Shown here: in pieces, positions 8,643-17,022 of the stretch | Position numbering within the stretch: the stretch's first letter is position 1 | How the letters are laid out: each line of letters opens with the position of its first letter | NCBI RefSeq assembly: GCF_000526635.1 | Contig: NZ_JAGL01000012.1 | Location: 1 to 64,000 of the forward strand | Reading direction: 5' to 3' | DNA length: 64,000 bases | Source: Aminobacter sp. J41 | GTDB lineage: Bacteria > Pseudomonadota > Alphaproteobacteria > Rhizobiales > Rhizobiaceae | The notes under the pieces: generated by a model | Told to the model about the DNA's origin: nothing | Seen by the model: the letters and a program-made list of their open reading frames with translations, nothing else | Database searches by the model: none | Program-made: the position numbers and the translations under genes

Positions 8643-9472
8643 CGCATGTCCCCCAGCGCCACCGGGTCTACGTCAGTGTAGTCGACATTGTCGCCCGCCA
8701 TCGCCCAGATGAAGGCGTAGTTGGACGTGCCGCAGCCGGAATGTATCGACCATGCCGGCGACAGCACGGCCTCCTCGTTAGCCATGATGATGTGGCGCGT
8801 CTCGGTGGGCTCGCCCATGAAGTGGAACACGCGCGCCGCCTCGTCGAGGTCGAAGTAGAGGTACGCCTCCATGCGCCGGTCGTGGACGTGCGCGGGCATC
8901 GTGTTCCAGACCGAGCCCTTCGCAAGTTGCGTCATGCCGACGACCAGCTGACAGGTTTCGATCGTGGTCGTGAACTGGAAGATTGAGCGCTCGTTGGAGG
9001 TTTCCTGCGAGCCGAGGTCAAGGCGCTTCGCGCTGTCTATGGTGATGCGGCGCGTGGGATAAGAATGATGCGCCGGCGCCGACAGCAGGTAGAATTTTGC
9101 CGGCCTTGCCGGATCGTCCGACGCGAAGGTCACCTCCTGCCCGCGCCCGACATAGATCATGTCCCGCGCACCGAGCTGGTGTGATTCGCCTCTCGCCGTC
9201 ACCGTGCCGCTGCCGCCGATGTTGACCGCGACCATCTCGCGCCGCTCGAGGAAGCTCGCGGTGCCGCAAGGCTTGATCGTTTCGAGGGGCAGAGGAGTGC
9301 TGCCCGGCATCGCCCCGCCGACGATCATGCGGTCATAGTGGGTGTAGACGAGCTTGACCGTGTCCTGCACGAACAGGTTGCCGATGTGGAAATTACGGCG
9401 CAGGTCTTCCGTGCCCATTGCGGCAGCCGCGACCGGATCGATGGCGAATCTGGAGCTGAATTCTGTCGGCAT
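8639..9472 (-). CDS. kduI: 5-dehydro-4-deoxy-D-glucuronate isomerase
   Basis: KduI isomerises 5-keto-4-deoxyuronate, the product of pectin breakdown, to 2,5-diketo-3-deoxygluconate. The 277-residue protein shows the double-cupin KduI pattern, with the N-terminal DLRRNFHIGNLF block and the zinc site PAHVHDRRMEAYLYF (HxH and Glu) in the C-terminal half. The length matches E. coli KduI (278). It begins 20 bases after the GntR-type gene and overlaps kduD by four bases. Confidence 0.95.
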   Translation of the reverse strand: MPTEFSSRFAIDPVAAAAMGTEDLRRNFHIGNLFVQDTVKLVYTHYDRMIVGGAMPGSTPLPLETIKPCGTASFLERREMVAVNIGGSGTVTARGESHQLGARDMIYVGRGQEVTFASDDPARPAKFYLLSAPAHHSYPTRRITIDSAKRLDLGSQETSNERSIFQFTTTIETCQLVVGMTQLAKGSVWNTMPAHVHDRRMEAYLYFDLDEAARVFHFMGEPTETRHIIMANEEAVLSPAWSIHSGCGTSNYAFIWAMAGDNVDYTDVDPVALGDMR

Positions 9473-9492
9473 GTCTCTCTTTCGATTGTCAC

Positions 9493-10278
9493 TCAGAAGC
9501 TGCGGATGCGGGCAGCGGGTGGGGGAGCCGGGGCGTAATTTTCCTGCTGGCCGCTGAGGCGGGCCCGGTAGCGGTCGCGTGCGGCCAGGAGATGCGCGCG
9601 CATCGCCGCCCGCGCCGCTTCGGAATCACCGGCTGAGATGGCCTGCAGGATGCGAAGGTGCTCCATCTGCAATCCGGTCAGGTACTCGTAGGAAAGCACC
9701 TCAACTGAATACCAGGGCGAGTTGCGGTCGCACGGAATGGTGCGGTCGCCGAGCGCGTCGAGGATCTCGACATAGAACGGGTTGTTGGTGGCCGCAGCGA
9801 TCTCGCGGTGGAAGGCAAAGTCCGCCTTGCCGGTCGGCTGGCCGGCCTGCAGGAGGCGCTCGAACTCGAAGAAGGCTTCCTGGATGCGTGCCTCCTGCGA
9901 GGGGTTGCGCCGCTGGGCGGCGAGCCCCGCGCTCTCGATCTCGATGCCCATGCGCACTTCGAGCACATTTATCGCCTGGCTGATCTTGTAGCCGGCATCG
10001 GCCGCCATCGCTTCGAGCTTGCGGGTCGGGTGATCGCGCACGAAGACGCCCGAGCCGTGCCGTGGCTCGACCAGCCCGTCCGCCGCAAGTGCCGCCACCG
10101 CCTCGCGGATGACGGTGCGGCTGACACCGAAGAGCTGCGTCATGCGGGTCTCTGACGGCAGCTTGTCGCCGACGCGAAAGTCGCCGCCGAGGATCTGCTC
10201 GCGCAGTGTCTGGGCAACGTTCTCCGAAAGCTTCGGTTTGCGTCTTCCCGTCAGTTCGCGGACATCCTCGGCCATCAT
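9493..10278 (-). CDS. GntR/FadR-family transcriptional regulator (FCD domain)
   Basis: The N-terminal winged helix (residues about 16-85; LPSETRMTQLFGVSRTVIREAVAALAADGLV) is followed by an all-helical FCD ligand domain in which D and H residues (DFAFHREIAAAT, MEHLRILQAI, RAHLL) form the usual metal and acid-binding pocket. Position between the TRAP permease and kduI suggests it senses a uronate or KDG-like intermediate and controls this operon, including itself. Candidate sites lie upstream of dctP (13424-13479). It is 261 residues long, and the stop of dctM lies 7 bases upstream. Which sugar acid it binds is unknown. Confidence 0.88.
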   Translation of the reverse strand: MMAEDVRELTGRRKPKLSENVAQTLREQILGGDFRVGDKLPSETRMTQLFGVSRTVIREAVAALAADGLVEPRHGSGVFVRDHPTRKLEAMAADAGYKISQAINVLEVRMGIEIESAGLAAQRRNPSQEARIQEAFFEFERLLQAGQPTGKADFAFHREIAAATNNPFYVEILDALGDRTIPCDRNSPWYSVEVLSYEYLTGLQMEHLRILQAISAGDSEAARAAMRAHLLAARDRYRARLSGQQENYAPAPPPAARIRSF

Positions 10279-10285
10279 GCTTTCC

Positions 10286-11566
10286 TTACTTGAACACGCC
10301 CGGCAGCCAGAGCGACAGCGCGGGGATATAGGTCACAAGCAGGAGTACCGCGATTCCGGCGCTGTAGAAGGGCCAGATGGACCGCATCGCTTCCCAGACG
10401 GATATCTTGCCGACCGCGCAGGCAACGAACTGCACGCCTCCGACAGGCGGGGTGTTGAGCCCGATGCCGTAGTTAAGGATCATGATGACACCGAAGTGGA
10501 CCGGGTCGATGCCGTAGGCGGTGGCAATCGGCAGGAAGATCGGCGTGGTGATGATGATGGTCGGCCCCATGTCCATGAATGTGCCGAGGATCAGCATGAT
10601 CACGTTGAGGAGCAGCAGGATCATGATCGGGTTGTCGGAGAGCGTCTGCATCCAGCCAACCAGCGTTGCCGGCACGCGCAGGAATGCCATAAGCCAGGAG
10701 AACGAGGCCGCGCAGCCGATGATGAGCAGCACCATCGCCGTGGTGCGCACCGCGCCCATCGTGGCGTGGACGAAGTCGTTCCACGACAGCTGGCGGTAGA
10801 CGAAAATTGTGACCAGCAGCGCGTAGATGACGGCGATGCAGGAGCTTTCCGTTGCGGTGAAGATGCCGGAGCGCACGCCGCCGAATATGATGGCGATGAG
10901 CAGCAGGCCGGGCAGCGCGACGGCAAGCAACTGCACCGCAATGGTGAAGCCGGGGAATTTCTCCGTCGGATAGCCGCGCTTGCGGGCGACGAAATAGGCC
11001 GTCAGCATCAGCGCCGCAGCAAACATCAGGCCGGGAATGATGCCGGCGGTGAAGAGGTCTGCAATCGAAATCTTTCCGCCCGCCGAGATCGAGTAGATGA
11101 TCATGTTGTGCGACGGCGGCAGCAGCAGTGCGATAAGCGCCGCCATGGAGGTAACGTTCACCGCATAGTCGGCACCATAGCCGCGCGCCTTCATCTGCGG
11201 GATCATCAGGCCGCCGACGGCCGCTGCCTCCGCCACCGCCGAACCTGAAATGCCTCCGAACAGCGTCGAGGTGACGATGTTGACCTGGCCGAGGCCGCCG
11301 CGCAGGTGGCCGACGAGTGCCGCCGCGAAGGCAACGATGCGTCCGGCTATGCCGCCGCGCACCATCAGGTCACCGGAATAGATGAAGAAAGGGATGGCGA
11401 GCATCGAAAAGACGCTCATGCCGGAATTCATGCGCTGGAAGACCACGACCGGGTTGAGGCCGATATAGGCGACCGTGGCAAAGCTCGCGACGCCGAGGCA
11501 GAACGCGATGGGGGTGCCCACGAGCATCAGCAGGACGAAGGTGCCGAAGAGGATCCAGAGTTCCAT
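10286..11566 (-). CDS. TRAP transporter large permease (DctM subunit)
   Basis: The 426-residue membrane protein has about 12 hydrophobic segments and DctM hallmarks: FGGISGSAVAEAAAVGGLMIPQM near residue 95, LLPPSHNMIIYS, and LNTPPVGGVQF near the C-terminus. It forms the Na+-driven transmembrane channel with DctQ and receives substrate from DctP. The operon points to uronates or short uronides as cargo. The start is three bases after the dctQ stop, so the two subunits are coupled. Confidence 0.93.
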   Translation of the reverse strand: MELWILFGTFVLLMLVGTPIAFCLGVASFATVAYIGLNPVVVFQRMNSGMSVFSMLAIPFFIYSGDLMVRGGIAGRIVAFAAALVGHLRGGLGQVNIVTSTLFGGISGSAVAEAAAVGGLMIPQMKARGYGADYAVNVTSMAALIALLLPPSHNMIIYSISAGGKISIADLFTAGIIPGLMFAAALMLTAYFVARKRGYPTEKFPGFTIAVQLLAVALPGLLLIAIIFGGVRSGIFTATESSCIAVIYALLVTIFVYRQLSWNDFVHATMGAVRTTAMVLLIIGCAASFSWLMAFLRVPATLVGWMQTLSDNPIMILLLLNVIMLILGTFMDMGPTIIITTPIFLPIATAYGIDPVHFGVIMILNYGIGLNTPPVGGVQFVACAVGKISVWEAMRSIWPFYSAGIAVLLLVTYIPALSLWLPGVFK

Positions 11567-11569
11567 GGA

Positions 11570-12184
11570 TCAGTCCCTCCTTGCCGTTGCCAGGCCGCCG
11601 TCAGGCGCCAGGCCGGCTGCGTCGCCGCGCACGTCATCGATGTTTTCGAGTTCTACCGCGACTTCGGAGGGGGCGATGTCGTCCAGCACCTCATCGACTG
11701 GCCGGCCGCGCACGCGAAGGACGATGCGCTCCAGCGCAAACAGGATGACAAGGACGCCGCCGACAACGAGCGGAGCGTAGTCCCAGCCGCCCGAGATGCC
11801 GAGCGCGGGCATGGTGGTGTTTGCTGTGAGCCGCACGAGGCCGATGCCGTACCAGACCATGCCGATGCCGAAGGCGAAGATCACGAGGTCCGAGATCATC
11901 CGCAGCCATTTCTTGGCGGACGGCGGCAGCATGTAGAGCAGGACGTCGAAGCCGAGATGGTTGTTCTCCCGGACGCCGACCGCGGCGCCGAGGAAGATGA
12001 ACCAGCTCATCAGCATCACCGCGCCGGGCTCGGTCCAGCTTGGAGAGTCGTTGAGGACGTAGCGGCAAAACACCTGCCAGGCGACCATGCCGGTCATTAC
12101 GACGAGGCCGAAGCCGGCGAGGTAGAGCGCCAGCGTGTTTACCTTCGTCAGCAGCGGTGCGGCCGTATTCTGTTCAATGCGCAT
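11570..12184 (-). CDS. TRAP transporter small permease (DctQ subunit)
   Basis: The protein has 204 residues with four hydrophobic segments. WQVFCRYVLNDSPSWTEPGAVMLMSWFIFLGAAVGVRENNHLGFD is the standard DctQ core (helices 2-3), here with the conserved RYV..SxxWTEE/P and HLGFD elements. It pairs with the large permease. The C-terminal 35 residues are hydrophilic and acidic, longer than in many DctQ proteins. It is 66 bases downstream of dctP, from which it is separated by a strong stem-loop. Confidence 0.9.
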   Translation of the reverse strand: MRIEQNTAAPLLTKVNTLALYLAGFGLVVMTGMVAWQVFCRYVLNDSPSWTEPGAVMLMSWFIFLGAAVGVRENNHLGFDVLLYMLPPSAKKWLRMISDLVIFAFGIGMVWYGIGLVRLTANTTMPALGISGGWDYAPLVVGGVLVILFALERIVLRVRGRPVDEVLDDIAPSEVAVELENIDDVRGDAAGLAPDGGLATARRD

Positions 12185-12207
12185 CGGATCTCCACACGGA
12201 TGGTGGG

Positions 12208-12243
12208 GTCTCGCCGGCGCGCTCGGTGCGCAGCCGGCGAGAC
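12208..12243 (-). promoter_or_regulatory. 15-bp stem-loop in the dctP-dctQ gap
   Basis: An outer 11-bp perfect stem (12208-12218 with 12233-12243) continues into an inner GCGC/GCGC stem with a five-base loop and a single bulged base at 12232. It starts just after the dctP stop codon on the minus strand and has no T run after it. Such hairpins commonly protect the 3' end of an upstream binding-protein message or attenuate read-through, giving more binding protein than permease. That role is inferred from position. Confidence 0.7.
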
Positions 12244-12250
12244 GCGGCTG

Positions 12251-13228
12251 CTACTGAACGGCCTGCACGTCGGCGACGAGCTTCTTCAGGACCTCGTCGG
12301 TGATGTGCTTGTCGTAGACCGGCTTCATCGCGTCGATGAAGCCTTGCTTGTCGACCTCGTTGATCTCCACGCCCGCCTTTTCCACGATCGCGCGCGACTC
12401 CGCGCTCTTGGCCGACCACAGCTCGCGCTGCTTGGCGACGCTCTCCTTGGCGGCCTGCTTGAAGATCTCCTGATCCTCAGGCGTGAGCTTGTCCCAGGCG
12501 TCCTTGTTCATCACGAACACTTCCGGAAGGATCGTGTGCTCGTCGAGCGAGTAGTATTTCGCGACCTCGAAGTGCTTCGCGGTGTCGTAGCTTGGGAAGT
12601 TGTTTTCCGCGCCGTCGATGACGCCGGTCTCGATCGACGAGTAGACCTCGCCATAAGGCATCGGCGTCGCGTTTGCGCCGAGCGCGGCGGTCATGTCGAC
12701 GAAGATGTCCGACTGGATGACGCGGAACTTGAGGCCCTTCATGTCCTCGACCGTCTTGATCGGCCGCTTGGAGTTGTAGAACGAGCGCGAACCCGCGTCG
12801 TAGAAGGCGAGCACGACGAGGCCGGCCGGCTCGAACGCGGCCTTGATCTGGTCGCCGATCGGGCCGTCCATGACCTTGTGCATGTGCTCTTCGCTGCGGA
12901 AGATGTACGGCAGCGCCGGGACGATCGATTCCTTCACTGTGCCGTTGAACGGGGCCATCGACACGCGGTTCAGCTCGATCACGCCGGAGCGGACCTGCTC
13001 GATCGTGTCCTTTTCCTCGCCGAGCTGCGCCGAATGGTAGACCTCGACCTCATAGCGGCCGTCGGTGCGCTCCTTCACCAGCTGGCCGAAATACTTCACG
13101 CCTTCAACGGTCGGGTAGCCGTCCGGATGGGTGTCCGAGGACTTCAGCACGGTCTGCGCGGCAGCCGTGCCGAGCGAGATGAGTGAGGCGATCGCCACTC
13201 CTGCCAGCAGTTTGCTCACATGCAACAT
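12251..13228 (-). CDS. TRAP transporter substrate-binding protein (DctP subunit)
   Basis: The periplasmic binding protein has 325 residues. The signal peptide is MLHVSKLLAGVAIASLISLGTAAAQ, cleaved after TAAAQ or just before. The mature part follows the DctP pattern: YFGQLVKERTDGRYEVEVYHSAQLGEEKDTIEQVRSG, then GLKFRVIQSDIFVDM with the arginine that holds the substrate carboxylate, and TGVIDGAENNFPSY. I chose the ATG at 13228 because GGGAGGA lies seven bases upstream and the signal peptide begins there. It is the first gene of the uronate operon. Confidence 0.93.
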   Translation of the reverse strand: MLHVSKLLAGVAIASLISLGTAAAQTVLKSSDTHPDGYPTVEGVKYFGQLVKERTDGRYEVEVYHSAQLGEEKDTIEQVRSGVIELNRVSMAPFNGTVKESIVPALPYIFRSEEHMHKVMDGPIGDQIKAAFEPAGLVVLAFYDAGSRSFYNSKRPIKTVEDMKGLKFRVIQSDIFVDMTAALGANATPMPYGEVYSSIETGVIDGAENNFPSYDTAKHFEVAKYYSLDEHTILPEVFVMNKDAWDKLTPEDQEIFKQAAKESVAKQRELWSAKSAESRAIVEKAGVEINEVDKQGFIDAMKPVYDKHITDEVLKKLVADVQAVQ

Positions 13229-13423
13229 TGGTATCCTCCCAGTGGTTGAGCCATCGGCTCGGTGCTTGCTCAGATTTCCGCAGCAATGCCCGGCGAAGAT
13301 CTCGTTGGGGTGACGAAAGTCGCTCACAGGTCAGGGCTCGCAGCCGCTGGTTCCTGTGCCATTTCCGTCATGGATATTCTTGAGACGAGCTCGGCTCGGG
13401 CAGTTCCTCCTTCTGCAGGGAAA

Positions 13424-13479
13424 TTGGTATGACTCCACAAAAAACATGTCAACATACATGTTTCACATAGTTGTATGAT
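13424..13479 (-). promoter_or_regulatory. candidate promoter and GntR-type operators for the uronate operon
   Basis: On the minus strand TTGACA (13452-13447) is followed after 17 bases by TACCAA (13429-13424), a good -35 and weak -10. TTGGTATGAC (13424-13433) lies over the -10, and a related AGTTGTATGAT lies at 13469-13479; repeats of this type are used by FCD-family GntR proteins. A 7-8-7 inverted repeat AAACATG...CATGTTT (13442-13463) surrounds the -35. The gap 13229-13576 holds no gene and serves both dctP and the divergent oxidoreductase gene. Confidence 0.5.
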
Positions 13480-13576
13480 GAATTAGTCTTAAACCCTGTA
13501 CTTGAAGATCTTGCGCCGCGCGGGGAGTTCTGTTCGCGGCGAAGCGCAGGTGTTCCGGAAGACGAGGGGAATTGCA

Positions 13577-14611
13577 GTGAAGCGAGTGGGTGTGATCGGT
13601 CTGGGAATGGCGGCAGCGCCGCATGCGCTGAGCCTTGCTGACCTTAAGGATCGCGTTGAGGTTGCCGGCGTCTACAGTCCGAGCGTCGAGCGCCGGGCGG
13701 CGTTTGGCCAGCGCTTCGGCCTGCCGGTCGTGGACAGAGCCGACGGACTGTTCGACGATCCGTCGGTCGACTATCTCGTGCTGCTGACCCCTCCCAACAC
13801 GCATCTCGAACTCGTCCAGCGCGCGGTGAATGCGGACAAGCACGTCCTGCTCGAAAAGCCGCTGGAGGTGTCGCTCGAGCGCTCGCGCCAGCTGGTGGGC
13901 ATCGCGGAGCAGGCGGGCATTCGCCTCGGCGTCGTGCTGCAGCGGCGGTTCCGTAAGTGCATCACCGAGCTGAAGGCGATGCTCGACCGGGGCGAGCTCG
14001 GCGAGATTTCCTCCGTCTCGGCGAAGCTGAGCAACTGGCGCCCGCAGACCTACTATGACGAGCCGGGACGTGGCACGCTTGCCCGCGACGGTGGCGGAGT
14101 GCTGCTCACCCAGGCGATTCACACCATCGACCAGATGATCGCGCTCGCCGGGCTGCCCGACCAGGTGGCGGGCCTGGCGGTCACCAGCGGGGTTCACCGG
14201 ATGGAGACGGAAGACCTTGTCCACGCTATGCTGCGCTATCCGAACGGTGCTATCGGCACGCTGAGCGCGACCACGGCTGCTTTCCCCGGCTTTCCCGATG
14301 TCATCGAAATCATCGGCACGACCGGCACCGCGCGGCTGGAGGGTGATTGCGGTCAGGTGTTCCTGATGGACGGTCGAACCATCGAGCTTGCCGACGAGGC
14401 AGGTGACGGCGGGACCGGCGCGGACCCGATGGCTTTCTCACACCACAACCACCGCTCGGTGCACACGGACTTCCTCGATGCACTTGATACCGGCCGCCCG
14501 CCGAAGGTGTCGGGCGTCGAGGCGCTTAAGGCGCATCTGCTGATCGATGCCGTGTTGCGCTCGGCCCGCGAAGGGCAGTTCGTGCCCTGTGTGCCGAAGA
14601 AGGTGGCCTAA
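13577..14611 (+). CDS. Gfo/Idh/MocA-family NAD(P)-dependent oxidoreductase
   Basis: The protein has 344 residues. The N-terminal Rossmann domain starts VGVIGLGMAAAPH, DYLVLLTPPNTH follows, and the EKPLEVS motif near residue 92 supplies the lysine that acts in catalysis. The C-terminal alpha/beta domain has GVLLTQAIHTIDQM with the active-site histidine. Substrates of the family are sugars, inositols and sugar acids. It is divergent from the uronate operon, so a uronate or related aldonate is a fair guess. The start is the GTG at 13577, after AGGGGA; an upstream ATG at 13502 has no ribosome site and would add 25 atypical residues. Confidence 0.85.
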   Translation: MKRVGVIGLGMAAAPHALSLADLKDRVEVAGVYSPSVERRAAFGQRFGLPVVDRADGLFDDPSVDYLVLLTPPNTHLELVQRAVNADKHVLLEKPLEVSLERSRQLVGIAEQAGIRLGVVLQRRFRKCITELKAMLDRGELGEISSVSAKLSNWRPQTYYDEPGRGTLARDGGGVLLTQAIHTIDQMIALAGLPDQVAGLAVTSGVHRMETEDLVHAMLRYPNGAIGTLSATTAAFPGFPDVIEIIGTTGTARLEGDCGQVFLMDGRTIELADEAGDGGTGADPMAFSHHNHRSVHTDFLDALDTGRPPKVSGVEALKAHLLIDAVLRSAREGQFVPCVPKKVA

Positions 14612-14699
14612 CGGAATTCCGCTGGGAAATGCGACCTAGCCCGGTGCAATCCTGCCGGGCAGCCGCTATCAGGAAACATCACAATCTGGACCAGCGGCT

Positions 14700-15056
14700 A
14701 TGAGCGTCACGATCTACGGCATCAAGAACTGCGACACGATGAAGAAGGCCTTCACCTGGCTGCAGAACAATGGCGTCGACTACGCCTTCCACGACTACAA
14801 GTCGAAGGGCGTTGCGCGCGAGCAGCTTGAGCGGTGGTGCGCCGCCGCCGGCTGGGAGAAGGTGCTGAACAAGGCCGGCACGACCTTCAAGAAGCTGCCG
14901 GACGAGAAGAAGGCGCATCTCGACGAGGCGAAGGCCATCGAGCTGATGCTGGCGCAGCCGTCGATGATCAAGCGCCCGGTTCTCGAAAAGGACGGCGCGA
15001 TCAAGATAGGCTTCAAGCCGGAGCAGTACGCGGCGCTGTTCGGAACGGCAGCCTGA
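14700..15056 (+). CDS. ArsC-family (YffB/Spx-like) reductase
   Basis: This small thioredoxin-fold protein of 118 residues begins with YGIKNCDTMKKAFTWL, where Cys11 is the single N-terminal active-site cysteine; there is no CxxC pair. The later MIKRPVLEKDGAIKIGF carries the conserved arginine and cis-proline. The family includes YffB, thought to be glutathione-dependent, and arsenate reductases; the true substrate is not known. The gap to the following MFS gene is only 16 bases. Confidence 0.87.
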   Translation: MSVTIYGIKNCDTMKKAFTWLQNNGVDYAFHDYKSKGVAREQLERWCAAAGWEKVLNKAGTTFKKLPDEKKAHLDEAKAIELMLAQPSMIKRPVLEKDGAIKIGFKPEQYAALFGTAA

Positions 15057-15072
15057 GTCCGGCTGCCGCATC

Positions 15073-16221
15073 ATGGCGAAGGCAGGCCGCAGCCCATTGA
15101 TCTATGCCCTTGGCGGAATGGTGACCATGGCCGTGGCCATGGGCATCGGCCGCTTCGTATACACTCCGATCCTGCCAGGCATGATGGACGAGCTGGGGCT
15201 TTCGGCATCCGCCGCGGGATGGATCGCGTCTTCTAATTATGCGGGCTATCTGCTCGGCGCGTTTCTCGCGGCCGGCAATTGGGGACAGGGGCGCGAATAT
15301 CCCGTGGCGCTGCTCAGCCTGCTGGCGACCGCGATACTCACCGGCGCGATGGCATATACGAGCAACGTTCCCGCCTTCCTCGTCATCCGCTTCCTGGCGG
15401 GGCTTGCGAGCGCGTTCGCATTTGTTTTCCTGTCGACGATCGTCTTCGGGCGTTTGGCAAAGGCCGGCCGCCCCGATCTCCAGGCTGTCCATTTCAGCGG
15501 CGTCGGCGTTGGCATCGCCACCTCCTCGCTGATGATCGCGGCACTCGGCGTTGCTCAGGCGGGGTGGCAGGCGAGCTGGATCTGGGCTGCTATCCTCGCC
15601 GCGGTGGGCTTCGTTGCCGTCGCGCTTCTGATCGATCGCGAACCCGCTTCGGCAACCCGTGTGCAGGCAGAGCCACCATTGCCTCGCACGCCCGCGATGG
15701 TACGCATCATCGTCGGCTACGGCCTGTTCGGCTTCGGCTACATCGTCACCGCAACCTTCCTCGTTGCCATCGTCCGCCAGGGCCAGATGGGCTCGCTGTT
15801 CGAGGCTCTGGTGTGGTGTGCCACCGGGCTGGCGATCATCCCCTCGGTTCTGGTGTGGAACCTGATCGCCAAACGGACTGGTCGCGTCGCCGCATATTCG
15901 CTTGCCTGTCTCGTCGAGGCGCTGGGTGTCATTGCGAGCGTCGCTATCGGCGGGCATGCAGGCCCGTTGATCGGCGGCGTTCTGCTTGGCAGTACCTTCG
16001 TGGCGATCACCGCGCTTGGTTTGCAGGTGGCGCGTGAGATTGCCGTCGCCGCACCCCGCCGGGCGGTCGCGCTGATGACCGCTGCCTTCGGCCTCGGCCA
16101 GATCATCGGACCGGTCGTCGCGGGATTCATCACCGACCGGACGGGAACGTTTACATTCGCGTCGCTGATTGCCGCCGCGACCCTTGTTGCAGCCGCTTTG
16201 GTCGTGGGAAGGCGCGGCTGA
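15073..16221 (+). CDS. YbfB/YjiJ-family MFS transporter
   Basis: The 382-residue membrane protein has about 12 hydrophobic segments. The first helix GGMVTMAVAMGIGRFVYTPILPGMMDELGLSASAAGWIASSNYAGYLLGA is the diagnostic block of the YbfB/YjiJ group. It contains an Arg in helix 1 (GRF) and a long loop at about residues 190-210 between the two halves. The substrate is unknown. The start ATG at 15073 has only a weak ribosome site, so it may depend on translation of the upstream reductase gene. Confidence 0.87.
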   Translation: MAKAGRSPLIYALGGMVTMAVAMGIGRFVYTPILPGMMDELGLSASAAGWIASSNYAGYLLGAFLAAGNWGQGREYPVALLSLLATAILTGAMAYTSNVPAFLVIRFLAGLASAFAFVFLSTIVFGRLAKAGRPDLQAVHFSGVGVGIATSSLMIAALGVAQAGWQASWIWAAILAAVGFVAVALLIDREPASATRVQAEPPLPRTPAMVRIIVGYGLFGFGYIVTATFLVAIVRQGQMGSLFEALVWCATGLAIIPSVLVWNLIAKRTGRVAAYSLACLVEALGVIASVAIGGHAGPLIGGVLLGSTFVAITALGLQVAREIAVAAPRRAVALMTAAFGLGQIIGPVVAGFITDRTGTFTFASLIAAATLVAAALVVGRRG

Positions 16222-16336
16222 CTGCCGCCTTTTTCCGATCAGGCCTTCCATGCGACCAATTTTCAGCTAAAACGCATGCCAAAGCTGTCGGGATCGTCAT
16301 TCCCGACACGAGCATCTCCAACGCCGCCGGTGAACA

Positions 16337-17002
16337 ATGTCCGACGACAGTTTCTTTCGTGAAGTAGACAGCGAGCTTCGCCAGGACCAGGCGAAGGCTC
16401 TGTGGGATCGCTTTGGCTCGTACATTATCGGCGGGGCGATCGCGATCGTTGTTGGCACTGCAGCCTTCGTGGCATGGGATCACTGGACGACCAACAAGGC
16501 GAATGCCTCGGGCGACATCTACCTGCAGGCGCTGGCGCAGGCCCGCGAGGGCAAGACCGACGAGGCCAAGGCTTCGCTCGAGAAGCTCGAGGCCGAGGGC
16601 TATGGCGCCTACCCGGTGCTGGCCCGCCTGCGCACGGCAACGCTGCTTTCCCAGTCCGGCGACTTCAAGGGCGCCGTTGCCGGCTTCGATGCGGTTGCAG
16701 CCGATACGTCGGTTCCGACGTCGATCCGTGACATGGCGCGCCTGCGAGCGGCATTCGTCCTCGTCGACCACGGCACCTATGCCGAGGTTGCCCAGCGCGT
16801 CGAGCCGCTCACGGCCGACACCAACGCTCTGCGCCATTCGGCACGCGAAGCGCTGGCGCTGTCTGCATGGAAAGAGGGCCGCGCTGCGGATGCGGCGACC
16901 CTGTTCGACCAGATTACCGAAGATGAAGCGACGCCGATGAACCTTCGCCGTCGCGCAGAAATGATGTCCGAGCTGATCCGCGGTTCGGGATCTGCATCCT
17001 GA
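16337..17002 (+). CDS. YfgM-like membrane-anchored TPR protein
   Basis: The 221 residues hold a cytosolic N-terminus, one membrane helix (about 28-48, [19 protein letters not shown]) and a periplasmic helical part with degenerate tetratricopeptide repeats. The layout and its place directly before der match the YfgM-like proteins that in E. coli sit in the yfgM-bamB-der cluster and work with the SecYEG/PpiD export machinery. bamB is absent between them here. Function beyond that is inference. Only 20 bases separate it from der. Confidence 0.78.
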   Translation: MSDDSFFREVDSELRQDQAKALWDRFGSYIIGGAIAIVVGTAAFVAWDHWTTNKANASGDIYLQALAQAREGKTDEAKASLEKLEAEGYGAYPVLARLRTATLLSQSGDFKGAVAGFDAVAADTSVPTSIRDMARLRAAFVLVDHGTYAEVAQRVEPLTADTNALRHSAREALALSAWKEGRAADAATLFDQITEDEATPMNLRRRAEMMSELIRGSGSAS

Positions 17003-17022
17003 CCGCCCCGGAGGGGCCTCGA

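Noticed and set aside
11306-13186. 626-codon plus-strand frame across dctQ and dctP
   Set aside because: It lies opposite two clear TRAP subunit genes and shows no domain; it is a mirror of their third-position bias.
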